Shown here: positions 1 to 8,781 of the stretch, piece by piece
Numbering within the stretch: the stretch's first letter is position 1
Layout: each line of letters starts with the position of its first letter
Assembly (NCBI GenBank): GCA_035550215.1
Contig: DASZPM010000008.1
Span: 248,001 to 312,000 of the forward strand
DNA from: JABDFW01 sp035550215
GTDB lineage: Bacteria; Bacteroidota; Bacteroidia; Chitinophagales; Chitinophagaceae
Length of the DNA stretch: 64,000 nucleotides
Direction of reading: 5' to 3'
Notes under the pieces: generated by a model
What the model saw: only the letters and a program-made list of their open reading frames with translations
Told to the model about the DNA's origin: nothing
The model's database searches: none
Translations under genes and position numbers: made by a program

Positions 1-258
1 GAGTTATTAGGCTATCATAAAATAACTCCTGCACACCAATTATTAATAGAGAATTTTTTGCAGCAGTCTATTATTTACCCGATGGACGAAACCATTATTA
101 ACCGGGCAATTATTATAAGAAGGCAAACAAATCTCAAAACACCCGATGCTATTATTGCAGCTACTGCTATTGAAAATAACTTACCGCTGTTAACCCATAA
201 CATAAAAGACTTCGGACGGGTTACGGGATTAAATGTTATTGATCCTTACACACTTTAG
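1..258 (+). CDS. PIN-domain (VapC-like) toxin, 5' end cut by window
   Basis: An open frame runs from base 1 (E-L-L-G-Y-H...) to the stop at 256-258, giving 85 visible codons. The window edge removes the start, so an apparent start at 58 would be artificial. The C-terminal half has PIN features: KTPDAIIAATAIENNLPLLT, where D and the following acidic residues match the conserved metal-binding part, then N-I-K-D-F, as in VapC nucleases that cut RNA. The antitoxin would lie upstream, outside the window. The gene is followed 5 bases later by a convergent hypothetical gene. The family call is fairly sure; the target RNA is unknown. Confidence 0.8.
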   Translation, partial: ELLGYHKITPAHQLLIENFLQQSIIYPMDETIINRAIIIRRQTNLKTPDAIIAATAIENNLPLLTHNIKDFGRVTGLNVIDPYTL

Positions 259-263
259 TACCT

Positions 264-704
264 TTATTTCCGCTCCAGCAACAATTTTTTAAACTTTCCC
301 AGCTCGGCAATTTCAACAGGCGATAACACCTCATTGTTCTCGTACTTCGATTGGAGGAACAGCACCCTTTTGTGCGCCGGGTACTTTGCAAGTATAGCCG
401 CTATTATTTCGCCGGCATATTCATCTTTTACATACAGCGGTGTCTTCGCTACCTCAACAGGCGATTTAAAACGGTTAGGCATTTTTAGTATGGTCGCTTC
501 CATGGTGGCCAGCCAGTTAGCTGGTATATCCTTAACCTTTAGGGCCTTTTGATAAGCCCCCTGTAATTGCTTCTTGCTAAGGCTGCCGCGCTCCTCATAC
601 TGGTGCATAAGGCTTTGTATAAATACAGAGTCGGGGTATGCTTTGTAACAGGCATCCAGCACTTTATCCACTATATCAATATCAGGTTTCTTTTTTAAAT
701 GCAC
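264..704 (-). CDS. Hypothetical protein, 146 aa
   Basis: An uninterrupted 146-codon frame, lysine-rich and predicted helical, with no signal peptide or membrane segment. Two segments (about residues 13-45 and 97-135) each have a pattern of the type 'AYPDSVFIQSLMHQYEERGSLSKKQ' / 'KYPAHKRVLFLQSKYENNEVLSP', suggesting an internal duplication of a short helical unit. I do not recognise the family. It is convergent with the PIN gene, and its upstream neighbour at 833 is divergent. Likely cytoplasmic. Confidence 0.6.
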   Translation of the reverse strand: MHLKKKPDIDIVDKVLDACYKAYPDSVFIQSLMHQYEERGSLSKKQLQGAYQKALKVKDIPANWLATMEATILKMPNRFKSPVEVAKTPLYVKDEYAGEIIAAILAKYPAHKRVLFLQSKYENNEVLSPVEIAELGKFKKLLLERK

Positions 705-832
705 AGGTGGTATGCTTTTAACAGTTACAATAATACTATTTTAATTTTTAAATGTGTAGCTGCGAAATTTTGTGCGCTGGCTAAAACTACAGTTTGTTGC
801 CTTTACGTATATAACCAGGTTAAAAAGTAATT

Positions 833-1387
833 ATGGCGGCAAACAAGTATCACTTTATAACGCATTGGAAGGTAGATGCAACCTGCGAAGAAGTGTACCG
901 TACTCTGGAAGATATTAACACACTTGCTACATGGTGGCCAAGCGTTTATCTTGATGTTAAAGTACTCCGCAAAGGGCAACCCGGCGGTGTGGGCAAAGTG
1001 GTTGCTCTTTATACAAAGGGCTGGCTGCCTTATACATTGCGCTGGCAATTCACGGTTACACAAACTAATTTTCCAACAGGGTTTGCGTTAACTGCGCATG
1101 GCGATTTAACCGGGAGCGGCGTTTGGACGTTTACCCGGCAGGATGCAACATGTGTTGTTACCTACGACTGGCAGATTGATGCCGAGAAACCATTGTTACG
1201 CTATCTTTCTTTTTTAATGAAACCGCTGTTTGCCGCTAACCACCGGTGGGCCATGAAGAAAGGAGAGGAGAGTTTGGCCCTGGAGTTACTGCGCAGGAGA
1301 GCGGCTGCAACCGGTGAACATGTAAACATACCCCCGCCGCCAAAACCCACTTTCCCGCACAACCTTACCAGGAACAAAATTTTATAG
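833..1387 (+). CDS. SRPBCC-family (START-like) lipid/ligand-binding protein
   Basis: 184 residues. The N-terminus (HWKVDATCEEVYRTLEDINT, then WWPSVYLDVKVL) is typical of polyketide-cyclase/dehydrase-like SRPBCC proteins: a first beta strand, a helix opening on a hydrophobic cavity, then antiparallel strands. Several tryptophans (residues 36-38 region, W110, W125) fit a hydrophobic pocket. No signal peptide, so probably cytoplasmic. It ends 7 bases before the convergent histidine kinase stop. The ligand cannot be told from sequence; the fold call is reasonably sure. Confidence 0.7.
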   Translation: MAANKYHFITHWKVDATCEEVYRTLEDINTLATWWPSVYLDVKVLRKGQPGGVGKVVALYTKGWLPYTLRWQFTVTQTNFPTGFALTAHGDLTGSGVWTFTRQDATCVVTYDWQIDAEKPLLRYLSFLMKPLFAANHRWAMKKGEESLALELLRRRAAATGEHVNIPPPPKPTFPHNLTRNKIL

Positions 1388-1394
1388 AAAACTG

Positions 1395-2657
1395 CTATTG
1401 CTGCCGGCAGGGTAACGTTACGCTGAATATGCTGCCCTCGCCCTGCTGACTTTTTATATGCAGGCCGCCGTTATTTTTCTGAATAAATTCCCGCACCAGC
1501 ATCAGGCCTATGCCTGTACCTTTTTCTTTAGCCGTTCCGGGGGTGCTGAAGAGGCTAAATTGCTCGTTATTGAGTGTATCCAGCATGTCTCTCGACATAC
1601 CGGTGCCTTCGTCCATAATACTAACCTTAACAACATCTCCTTTTTTTTCTGCGCAGATAAATATATTGCCACCCGGGTTGGAAAATTTTATAGCGTTGGA
1701 TACAAGGTTGCGGAAAACAAGCTTTAAATCGTCCCGGTTGGCAAAGGCAGTAGTGCCGGCTTTAATTTTATTTTGCAGGTGCAGTTTTTTATCAAGCAGG
1801 GGTGTTTCAAACAAAAGTAGTATTTCATCAAAAATGCTGCATAAATCTATAGTAACCTTTTCAGCTATATCCCCCTGTATCTGCATTTTTGACCATTGCA
1901 GCACATCCTTCATAGAGGTGGTGAGTACCTGCAACTGCAGCTTCAGTTTTTCAGAGGTGTTGTGAAATTCATCCGGGGTAAATAATTGATTGTCAAGCAG
2001 GTTAATGGAGGTTATTAGATTACCCACCGGGCCGTAAAAGTCATGGGAAAGTATAGACAGCATTTTTTCCTTCACACGGTTGCTTTCAATTAACTGTTCA
2101 TTGGCAATTGTAAGCCTGCGGTGGTACTGCACCAGCCTTTCCTTAAAATACTCCAGCATAACCGCAAAAACCAGCAGGAAGGCAATAGCGCCTATTATGG
2201 TTTTGTAAACGGGCGGCGGCCCAATAAGGCCCGGTATGTTTTGCAGCAGTATAAAGGCAAGGAATAACAGGATTTCAAAAGCGAGCATTGCTATACGCCC
2301 TTTTTTATTGTTAATAAGCAATATGGTAAACGACATGAGCAGGAATATGCCGTACTGCATGCTGTTATGAAACAGGATGGCGTTTATTACAAAGAAAAAC
2401 GACAATGCTATAATGAGTATGTATATAGTAGCGGTATAGTACTTTAGTTTATTAATAAGGAAAATAGTTATGGTAAAGGAAAGAAGAAGAACGTTGGATA
2501 CAATAGGCATCCAGTTACGGGTGGCAATGTTTATGATAAGGAAAGCAAACGTAAATGTAAAGGAGATTGAACTTGATATGTTAAGCAAGTTTATCTGCCG
2601 CCGCTCTTCAGCATCATGATAGTCGCGCACTCCCCTGTTAATAATTGAATGCAGCAT
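1395..2657 (-). CDS. Membrane sensor histidine kinase (paralog 1)
   Basis: 420 residues. About six hydrophobic segments fill residues 30-170, followed by a linker and a HisKA-type dimerisation region with SILSHDF (phospho-acceptor H205). The HATPase domain has the N box around N317 (FRNLVSNAIKFSN), the G1 box DEGTGM (349-354) and the G2 box GTGIGL (380-385). All key catalytic motifs are intact. There is no extracellular sensor domain, so the signal is probably sensed within the membrane. The adjacent kinase at 2837-4111 is a close paralog with the same N-terminal IINRGV motif. No response regulator is next to it; the nearest same-type receiver protein is at 6759. Confidence 0.88.
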   Translation of the reverse strand: MLHSIINRGVRDYHDAEERRQINLLNISSSISFTFTFAFLIINIATRNWMPIVSNVLLLSFTITIFLINKLKYYTATIYILIIALSFFFVINAILFHNSMQYGIFLLMSFTILLINNKKGRIAMLAFEILLFLAFILLQNIPGLIGPPPVYKTIIGAIAFLLVFAVMLEYFKERLVQYHRRLTIANEQLIESNRVKEKMLSILSHDFYGPVGNLITSINLLDNQLFTPDEFHNTSEKLKLQLQVLTTSMKDVLQWSKMQIQGDIAEKVTIDLCSIFDEILLLFETPLLDKKLHLQNKIKAGTTAFANRDDLKLVFRNLVSNAIKFSNPGGNIFICAEKKGDVVKVSIMDEGTGMSRDMLDTLNNEQFSLFSTPGTAKEKGTGIGLMLVREFIQKNNGGLHIKSQQGEGSIFSVTLPCRQQ

Positions 2658-2836
2658 ACGGTTTTTCCGGGGTTAGAATTTATGGATGTAAAAGTAATAA
2701 AAGCGAAAATTAGGTAATAATAAGCAAATTAGCTTTTTTTAATGACGGTTGTTGCGTATAAGTACTGTTAAAGATGCAGCTAATGTCCATACATTTTGGG
2801 CAAACAGTGCAAATATTACAATAAGCACAGCGGCTG

Positions 2837-4111
2837 CTACTCCGCACGGCCAGCGGGTAATACAACAGTAAACGTGCTGCCTTTGCCAAAAGTACTGTCA
2901 ATTATAAGCTGGCCATTATTTTTTTGAAGAAACTCTTTTACGAGCAGCAAGCCAATGCCGGTGCCTTTTTCATTTAATGTGCCTGCCGATGTATTGAAAT
3001 CAGCATTTTGCTGCCGGAGAGAGGCCAGTACGGCAGGGTTCATGCCCGTTCCCTCATCCCGTATGTATATATATGCTAAACCTTCGCGCACATCAGCGCC
3101 AATGATTATTGACTTGCCGGGATGGGAAAACTTAATAGCATTTGACAACAGGTTGCGGAAGATTAGTTTTAAGTGATTACTGTTGGCAACTGCAACAACT
3201 TCTTCGGTAACGGTATTTTCTGCCCGCAGCTTTTTATCCTGAAACGCATACGCAAACAGCGGCAGCAGTTCATCAATCATACCTCTTATGTTTATATTAA
3301 GGGGCGCTTCAGCTTTGCCGCTCATTTCCATTTTAGACCACTGTAACACATCTGTTATTGAGTTGTTCAAAACATTTAACTGGGCTTTAAGCCTGCCTGA
3401 AAACTCGTCAAACTGCAGTGGCGTCAGCATTTTTGCTTCTACCAGCGTTAGCATTGATGAGAGGTTTGCAACGGGTGCATTAAAATCGTGCGACAGCACG
3501 GAAAGCATGCGCTGCTTAACCCGGTTACTGTCAAGCAGTTCGCTGTTCAGTGTGCCGAGGTGTTTAATGTATTGTACATGTTTGCGTTTAAAATACAGCA
3601 GCATAAGCGCTAATATCACCAGCATTGAAAAAGTAACAACGTAATTGCGGTAAACCGGCAACGGGGCAATAATGGGTGGCCTTTTCTCCATCATGGTGTA
3701 AGCCATAAAAAGCGCAACCTGTACGGATAAAACAATAATGCACCAGGTATTGCTGTGTATAAGCAGTATACTTACCACCATCATAACAATTATAGCGTAC
3801 TGTAATGCGTTGCGAAACAGCAGTGCATCTGCAAAAAAATAAACGGAGAAAACCATGCATAATATAATAATGCTGGTGTTGAAAAATGTAAGCTTGTATA
3901 TGTATAACAGGCATGTAGTGAGCAAAAGCAAAACGGCGTTATTGGCCAGCAGCAGCCAGTTATGATAATAAGTATTTAGTATCATAAAAAAGAACAGCGT
4001 TACAAGGCAGCATAGCGTAGCGGTATTGAGCAGGCCTATTTGCCTGCGCACTTCAATAGGGTCTTCTTCTTTAACGCCCCTGTTAATTATCCTGTGCAAA
4101 TGCTTGTTCAT
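2837..4111 (-). CDS. Membrane sensor histidine kinase (paralog 2)
   Basis: 424 residues from the chosen ATG at 4111; an in-frame ATG at 4135 would add 8. The 4111 start aligns with the paralog at 1395-2657 (HRIINRGV against HSIINRGV). The layout is the same: a multi-pass membrane region (about 30-172), H box SVLSHDFNAP with H208, an N box (FRNLLSNAIKFSH), G1 DEGTGM and G2 GTGIGL. It is transcribed in the same direction as paralog 1, with a 179-base gap, so this looks like a tandem duplication. No cognate regulator is adjacent. The sensed signal is unknown. Confidence 0.87.
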   Translation of the reverse strand: MNKHLHRIINRGVKEEDPIEVRRQIGLLNTATLCCLVTLFFFMILNTYYHNWLLLANNAVLLLLTTCLLYIYKLTFFNTSIIILCMVFSVYFFADALLFRNALQYAIIVMMVVSILLIHSNTWCIIVLSVQVALFMAYTMMEKRPPIIAPLPVYRNYVVTFSMLVILALMLLYFKRKHVQYIKHLGTLNSELLDSNRVKQRMLSVLSHDFNAPVANLSSMLTLVEAKMLTPLQFDEFSGRLKAQLNVLNNSITDVLQWSKMEMSGKAEAPLNINIRGMIDELLPLFAYAFQDKKLRAENTVTEEVVAVANSNHLKLIFRNLLSNAIKFSHPGKSIIIGADVREGLAYIYIRDEGTGMNPAVLASLRQQNADFNTSAGTLNEKGTGIGLLLVKEFLQKNNGQLIIDSTFGKGSTFTVVLPAGRAE

Positions 4112-4254
4112 CGGGAGTTTAGTGCAACTAAACAATTGCTGTTTATGCAGGGGAAATTAACTAATAATTCATAAAAAATGCGGCTATATTACAACGACGC
4201 ACAAAAGAGATGTATAAAAAACAGGTACTGCGTTGCGCCTTTTTTTATGCAGCC

Positions 4255-5106
4255 TTATTTTATTGAATCATAGTACAGGCCGGCTGCCCCCAAAATACCG
4301 CTGCTTTCCAGGTCGGATAATTCAATGGTAAGGCGTTCAATAGATTTTACAAAGGCGAAAGTTTCAATACGTTCCCACATAGCCTGTTTAAAATAGGGAT
4401 ACGCAAAACGAACTGAGCCTCCAAAAATAATCAGCGAAGGGTCATAGGTGTACATTATCATCTTAATGGCATTGCCAAGATGGCTGCCCATTTCTGCATA
4501 TAATTCCAGCGCGCGCGCATCGCCCTGCTGTGCCTGTTTAAATACTTCAGTGCCGTCAAGCTGGTACACGTTGCCAAAAAACTGGCCGCTGCAATAATAT
4601 TCAAACACATGGTCTAAGTACTGCACCATGCCAAACTCGCCTGCACCGCAGTTTGGCCCGGCATATAAATGCCTGTTGATTATAATACCGGCGCCCAGCC
4701 CTGTGCCAATGGTAAGGCCAATCATATTAACAGTGCCTTTGCCCTTGCCAAAATAATATTCACCCAGCGCAAAACAATTAGCGTCGTTGTTTACAAATAC
4801 AGGCACATCATATCTTGCCTGCATCAGTTGTTTTAAGGGCACTTCCACCCACGATGGTATGTATTGCACATCATAAACAATACCGTCTTCCACATCCACC
4901 ACTCCCGGCACGCCAATACCAATGGCAGCAGCATCTCTATCCATTAATTTATCCGTAACTGTAAATACATCTTCCAGCACTTCTTCAGCAGTGCCGTTGC
5001 TTCTTATTTTTTGTGCAACAATTTGTCCCATACCATTTTCACTCACCTGCGCACCGCGCACATTGGTTGCACCAAGGTCAATGCCGATTACTTTGCCTTT
5101 GCTCAT
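4255..5106 (-). CDS. ROK-family sugar kinase (glucokinase-like)
   Basis: 283 residues. The N-terminal phosphate-binding motif is GIDLGATNVRG (8-18), the catalytic aspartate sits in NNDAN (D108), and the second nucleotide loop is GTGLGAG (134-140), followed by GAGEFGM. ROK kinases transfer phosphate from ATP to the 6-OH of glucose or related hexoses in the cytoplasm. Unusually, the CxCGxxGCxE zinc knuckle seen in most ROK proteins is missing: only C172 remains at the matching place (FEYYCSGQF). The gene lies 27 bases downstream of the sugar permease gene in the same direction, so the pair probably imports and phosphorylates one sugar. Substrate not determinable. Confidence 0.85.
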   Translation of the reverse strand: MSKGKVIGIDLGATNVRGAQVSENGMGQIVAQKIRSNGTAEEVLEDVFTVTDKLMDRDAAAIGIGVPGVVDVEDGIVYDVQYIPSWVEVPLKQLMQARYDVPVFVNNDANCFALGEYYFGKGKGTVNMIGLTIGTGLGAGIIINRHLYAGPNCGAGEFGMVQYLDHVFEYYCSGQFFGNVYQLDGTEVFKQAQQGDARALELYAEMGSHLGNAIKMIMYTYDPSLIIFGGSVRFAYPYFKQAMWERIETFAFVKSIERLTIELSDLESSGILGAAGLYYDSIK

Positions 5107-5133
5107 AACTGTTGCTTTTACTATATCTTTTGC

Positions 5134-6369
5134 TTACAATGTTTTATTGTTTACCAGTGGTTTTGCCCATATACCTATGCTAAAAAGGTAACCCAGCGTT
5201 ACAAATACCAGCAGCATCGCTATTCTTAACCCTGTAAAATCTGCTATAAGCCCTATAAACCAGGGCATAAACGCACCGCCTATAATGCCGGTGCAAAGTA
5301 TGCCTGCCAGCGAGCCGTGATGCCGCGGAATGGAATTTAACCCCAGCGAAATAACTACAGACCACATAATTGACGCAAAAAAGCCGCACATAGGGAAGGC
5401 ATAAATGGCTACATTAGTTGGGCCGAATAATGCGGTGGCAAGGCTTGCGGCTGCACCTATAACAAATATGCAAAGCAGCTTGCGGCTGTCGAACAATTTT
5501 AACAATACAAGCCCTATAAGGCAGCCAATGGTCATAAGGCCCCAAAACCATGATGTAGTGCTGGCGCCTACCGTTTCGGGTGATTGATTATGGTAAACTT
5601 CCAAAAATTTTGATATCCAGTATGAGATGCCCTGCTCCGTACCCACATAAGCAAAAATGCCAAAAAAGAAAAGGATGGTAAAACGGTTACCCAGTAATTC
5701 CCTGAAGGTTTCTGCCGAGCCCATTTTTTCATCTTCTTTCAATTCAACCTTTGGAAATTTTGTTACAATTAATATTATTATCATCAGCAGTATTGCGGCT
5801 GCAAATACCCAGTATAACGAAATCCATTTAAGGTCGCCGTCCGGTGTAACGTTGTTTAACAGGTTGAGGAAAAAGTTGCTGTTTGTGGTGTGAATATTAA
5901 GTACTAAATACTGATATAAATAGGGGCATACAAATGAAGCGCCGCCAAAAAATACCTGCGCCAGCACGGAGTTAAACGCAAAGTGTTCGTCACCGCCGGC
6001 CACTCTTAACAGTGGATTTATTACCACCTGCAGGGTTGCTACGCCAAGCCCTATGATGAATAACGATAACAGCGCCGTTAAAAAGCCGGTGAAAAATATA
6101 AGGATGAGCACCCCCGAAAGCGATAAAAGCGATGCACAGATTAACACCTTTTTTTCGCCATACTTCTCATTCAAAATACCTGAAGGTATAGACATAATGC
6201 CGTAGGCAATAAAAAATGAAAAGGGGATAAAGCCCGAAAGCCCGCTGCTTAAATTAAAACTGCTGGCAATGTTGGGATTTAATGAACCAAGAATATTGGT
6301 AACAAGCGATATAATTACAAAAATGAATATTACGAGGGCTACAATAAACGGTTGTTTTTTACTTTTCAT
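5134..6369 (-). CDS. FHS-type (FucP-like) sugar MFS permease
   Basis: 411 residues with about 12 hydrophobic segments. The start (PFIVALVIFIFVIISLVTNI, then LNPNIASSFNL) and the loop IPSGILNEKYGEKK match the fucose/glucose/galactose:H+ symporter branch of the major facilitator superfamily. These inner-membrane carriers take up sugars with protons. The central cytoplasmic loop (about residues 210-230) is charged, as usual. It is the first gene of a likely two-gene operon with the ROK kinase. A 389-base region upstream separates it from the divergent receiver gene. Confident for the family; sugar unknown. Confidence 0.85.
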   Translation of the reverse strand: MKSKKQPFIVALVIFIFVIISLVTNILGSLNPNIASSFNLSSGLSGFIPFSFFIAYGIMSIPSGILNEKYGEKKVLICASLLSLSGVLILIFFTGFLTALLSLFIIGLGVATLQVVINPLLRVAGGDEHFAFNSVLAQVFFGGASFVCPYLYQYLVLNIHTTNSNFFLNLLNNVTPDGDLKWISLYWVFAAAILLMIIILIVTKFPKVELKEDEKMGSAETFRELLGNRFTILFFFGIFAYVGTEQGISYWISKFLEVYHNQSPETVGASTTSWFWGLMTIGCLIGLVLLKLFDSRKLLCIFVIGAAASLATALFGPTNVAIYAFPMCGFFASIMWSVVISLGLNSIPRHHGSLAGILCTGIIGGAFMPWFIGLIADFTGLRIAMLLVFVTLGYLFSIGIWAKPLVNNKTL

Positions 6370-6758
6370 AATGGGGCTTTAGCGTTATTGTGAACGGTAA
6401 ATCTATGCACATTTTATAAAAATCAAAATTCTTTTGGGTAATAACATGTTATTGTATGCTATTACCCGGTTATGTAAACAAAAACGGCATTACGGCGAAT
6501 TTGCCTGTTGATAAATTTCAGCACTAATAACAGTATTTGCTTTTTTAAGCGGCAGCATATAGCTAATAGCCTTATATGCAGGGCTGAATATTAGTGGTAT
6601 ATTGTTTGTGGCCTTGTTAATAGCTTTTAGAAGGGGCATTCATTATCAAGTGTATTTTGACAAGATTAACTTGCCTAAATACCCGTTTGGCGTAAACATT
6701 AATAAGAAAGGCTTTAAATTGCACAATATTTCCTGATTAACTTACGAAAAACTTACTT
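6370..6758. other. Divergent intergenic region, no gene seen
   Basis: 389 bases between the permease start (minus) and the receiver gene start (plus). It is AT-rich and contains no credible ORF, RNA gene or strong hairpin that I can recognise. It must hold promoters for both flanking genes, but I cannot place them with confidence. Confidence 0.5.
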
Positions 6759-7205
6759 ATGAGTGTAGCTGTTAAAGAACCCACACGCGTGTTACTGGCG
6801 GAAGATGATGATGATGATTTTTTTATTTTTTCGTTAGCTGCACAGGAACTGTCTGTAAGGATAATGCTGACAAGGGCGGAAAATGGGGATATATTGATTA
6901 AACTGCTGGATGAAAATATTCCAGACCTGCTTTTTCTTGACCTGCTGATGCCCTGCAAAGATGGCCGTACCTGCATTAAAGAAATACGCGCTAACGCTAA
7001 ATACGATAAGCTCCCCATTATAGTATATTCCTCAATGAGAGACCTTAATAATATTGAGTTTTGTTACCGGGAAGGCGGCAACCTGTATGTATTTAAACCT
7101 TCGTCGTTACCAGACCTGAAAGTAATTCTGGAAAAAATACTCTCCATAGACTGGAAGAACATTATATACTATCCTCCTTTTTCCGGGTTTGTAATGAGCG
7201 CTTAA
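6759..7205 (+). CDS. Stand-alone response regulator (receiver domain only)
   Basis: 148 residues, a single CheY-like receiver. The acidic cluster EDDDDD (15-20) binds Mg2+, D61 in LFLDLLMP is the phospho-acceptor, S91 and K113 (VFKP) complete the site. No DNA-binding or enzyme output domain follows, so it should act by protein contact. This receiver type (EDDDDDFFIF...) is common in Bacteroidota beside hybrid kinases, but here it stands alone; the two orphan kinases at 1.4-4.1 kb are possible partners (inference). Its last 4 bases overlap the 3' end of the convergent exporter gene. Confidence 0.85.
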   Translation: MSVAVKEPTRVLLAEDDDDDFFIFSLAAQELSVRIMLTRAENGDILIKLLDENIPDLLFLDLLMPCKDGRTCIKEIRANAKYDKLPIIVYSSMRDLNNIEFCYREGGNLYVFKPSSLPDLKVILEKILSIDWKNIIYYPPFSGFVMSA

Positions 7206-8743
7206 TGGTCGGCAATTATCACTTGTGGCCTGGCAGATTTCTTCCTCCTTTTGGAAAGCAGCAGTAACGGCAGCGCCCCCGCAAAGATTAGCCCGAGCAA
7301 TAAATATGCATCGGTATAACTCAGCAGGTTACATTGTTTTGCCACGATATTGTCAAGCAATAACAATGCTTTTGCTTTTGCCTCGCCGGTGGGTATGCCC
7401 GAGTGTGCAAAATAGCCTGTGTAACCCGCCAGCCTTTGTACGGCAAGGGGGTTATCGGCCGTTATATGCGAAACAAGGTCGGTGCGGTGTGTAGCATTAC
7501 GGTTTGTAACGTATGTGTTCACCAGCGCGATACCTGAAGAACCGCCCAACTGGCGCATCATATTATTAAGCGCTGCACCCTGCGGAATATCCCCCGGATG
7601 CAATGATGATACAGCGAGTGTTGTAAGTGGCACAGTAACAATAGCCAGGCCAACGCCACGCCAGATGAGCGGGATAATAATACTGGTATTGGATGCTGAA
7701 AGATTGAGACAGGACATTTGCACGCTGAATAATATAAACAGCAAAATGCCCGATACAATCATCACCAGGGGCGATACGCCTTTTTGCAGCAGCCTTGCTG
7801 ATATTACCAGCCCGCCAATGGCAAGTATGGCGCCGGGCAGTAGCAGCAGGCCGGTTTGGGTGGGCGTAAAGTTAAGCAGCCGCTGTGCAAACACAGGTGT
7901 TAAGAAAACCGAGCTGAATATGCCCATGCCTGATATAAATGTAAGCACCGCGGCAATACTAAGGTTGCTGCTTTTAAGTACCCGCAGGTTTACTGCCGGG
8001 TGCTCAGCCGTAAGCTCACGCCATATAAAAAGGAATATGCCAAATACTGCAACAGCGGAGAGGCAAATAATATAATTTGTTTCAAACCAGTTTTCAGCCT
8101 CGCCGCGTTCAAGCACAATTTGGAGGGAGCTCACGCCCACCGCAAGCAGGAAGATGCCTGCCCAGTCAATACGGCCGGTCTTTTGTTTTACCGGGGGTTC
8201 CCCCAATAAAGCATAACAGATGGAAGCAGCGGTTATGCCAATAGGAAGATTGATATAAAATATCCACGGCCATGAGTAATGCTCTGTAATAAAACCGCCT
8301 AATGTGGGGCCTATGGTTGGCCCCACAAATACGCCTATACCAAATATGGCGCTGGCTATGTTTTGTTTTTCTTTCGGGAAAAGCTCAAATACGATGGCCT
8401 GTGATACAGAAAGCAGGGCGCCGCCACCCATGCCCTGCAAAAACCGGAAACTTACCAGCATCCAAATCCCCGTTGCCTGGCCGCACATAAAAGAAAAGAA
8501 GGTGAACATAATGATGGAACCGATATAATACCTGCGCCTGCCAAGTTTAGCCGCCAGGAAGCTTGTAATAGGTATGATGATAACATTAGCAATAGCGTAG
8601 GAGGTTATTACCCACGAAGTGTCTTCCAGCGTAGCGCCAAGGTTGCCGCTCATGTGCGATAATGCCACGTTTACTATTGAGGTGTCCACCAGCTCCATCA
8701 CCGCGGCGGCGATAACGGTAACCAGCAATATCCTGTTTTTCAT
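7202..8743 (-). CDS. DHA2-family multidrug efflux MFS transporter (EmrB-like)
   Basis: 513 residues with about 14 hydrophobic segments. Family motifs: near the N-terminus MELVDTSIVNVAL (the DxTIVNVAL motif of DHA2 drug:H+ antiporters), then RxGRRRYY after the second segment, and GxxVGPTIGPTLGG (motif C of antiporters). It exports hydrophobic compounds across the inner membrane. No EmrA-type periplasmic adaptor is nearby. It is downstream of the SDR gene in the same direction, and a copy of the TetR-box palindrome lies 5 bases upstream of the start codon, so it is probably repressed by the TetR protein encoded at 9607. Confidence 0.9.
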   Translation of the reverse strand: MKNRILLVTVIAAAVMELVDTSIVNVALSHMSGNLGATLEDTSWVITSYAIANVIIIPITSFLAAKLGRRRYYIGSIIMFTFFSFMCGQATGIWMLVSFRFLQGMGGGALLSVSQAIVFELFPKEKQNIASAIFGIGVFVGPTIGPTLGGFITEHYSWPWIFYINLPIGITAASICYALLGEPPVKQKTGRIDWAGIFLLAVGVSSLQIVLERGEAENWFETNYIICLSAVAVFGIFLFIWRELTAEHPAVNLRVLKSSNLSIAAVLTFISGMGIFSSVFLTPVFAQRLLNFTPTQTGLLLLPGAILAIGGLVISARLLQKGVSPLVMIVSGILLFILFSVQMSCLNLSASNTSIIIPLIWRGVGLAIVTVPLTTLAVSSLHPGDIPQGAALNNMMRQLGGSSGIALVNTYVTNRNATHRTDLVSHITADNPLAVQRLAGYTGYFAHSGIPTGEAKAKALLLLDNIVAKQCNLLSYTDAYLLLGLIFAGALPLLLLSKRRKKSARPQVIIADH

Positions 8744-8747
8744 ATAT

Positions 8748-8763
8748 TATACCGAATGGTATA
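8748..8763. promoter_or_regulatory. TetR-box, exporter copy
   Basis: TATACCGAATGGTATA, a 16-bp near-palindrome with arms TATACC/GGTATA. It differs in one central base from the two copies at 9574 and 10221. It sits only 5 bases upstream of the exporter start codon, where a bound repressor would block translation-start-region transcription. Assignment to the adjacent TetR protein is inferred from repetition at three gene starts. Confidence 0.75.
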
Positions 8764-8781
8764 TTTTGTGATAAAAAATTT

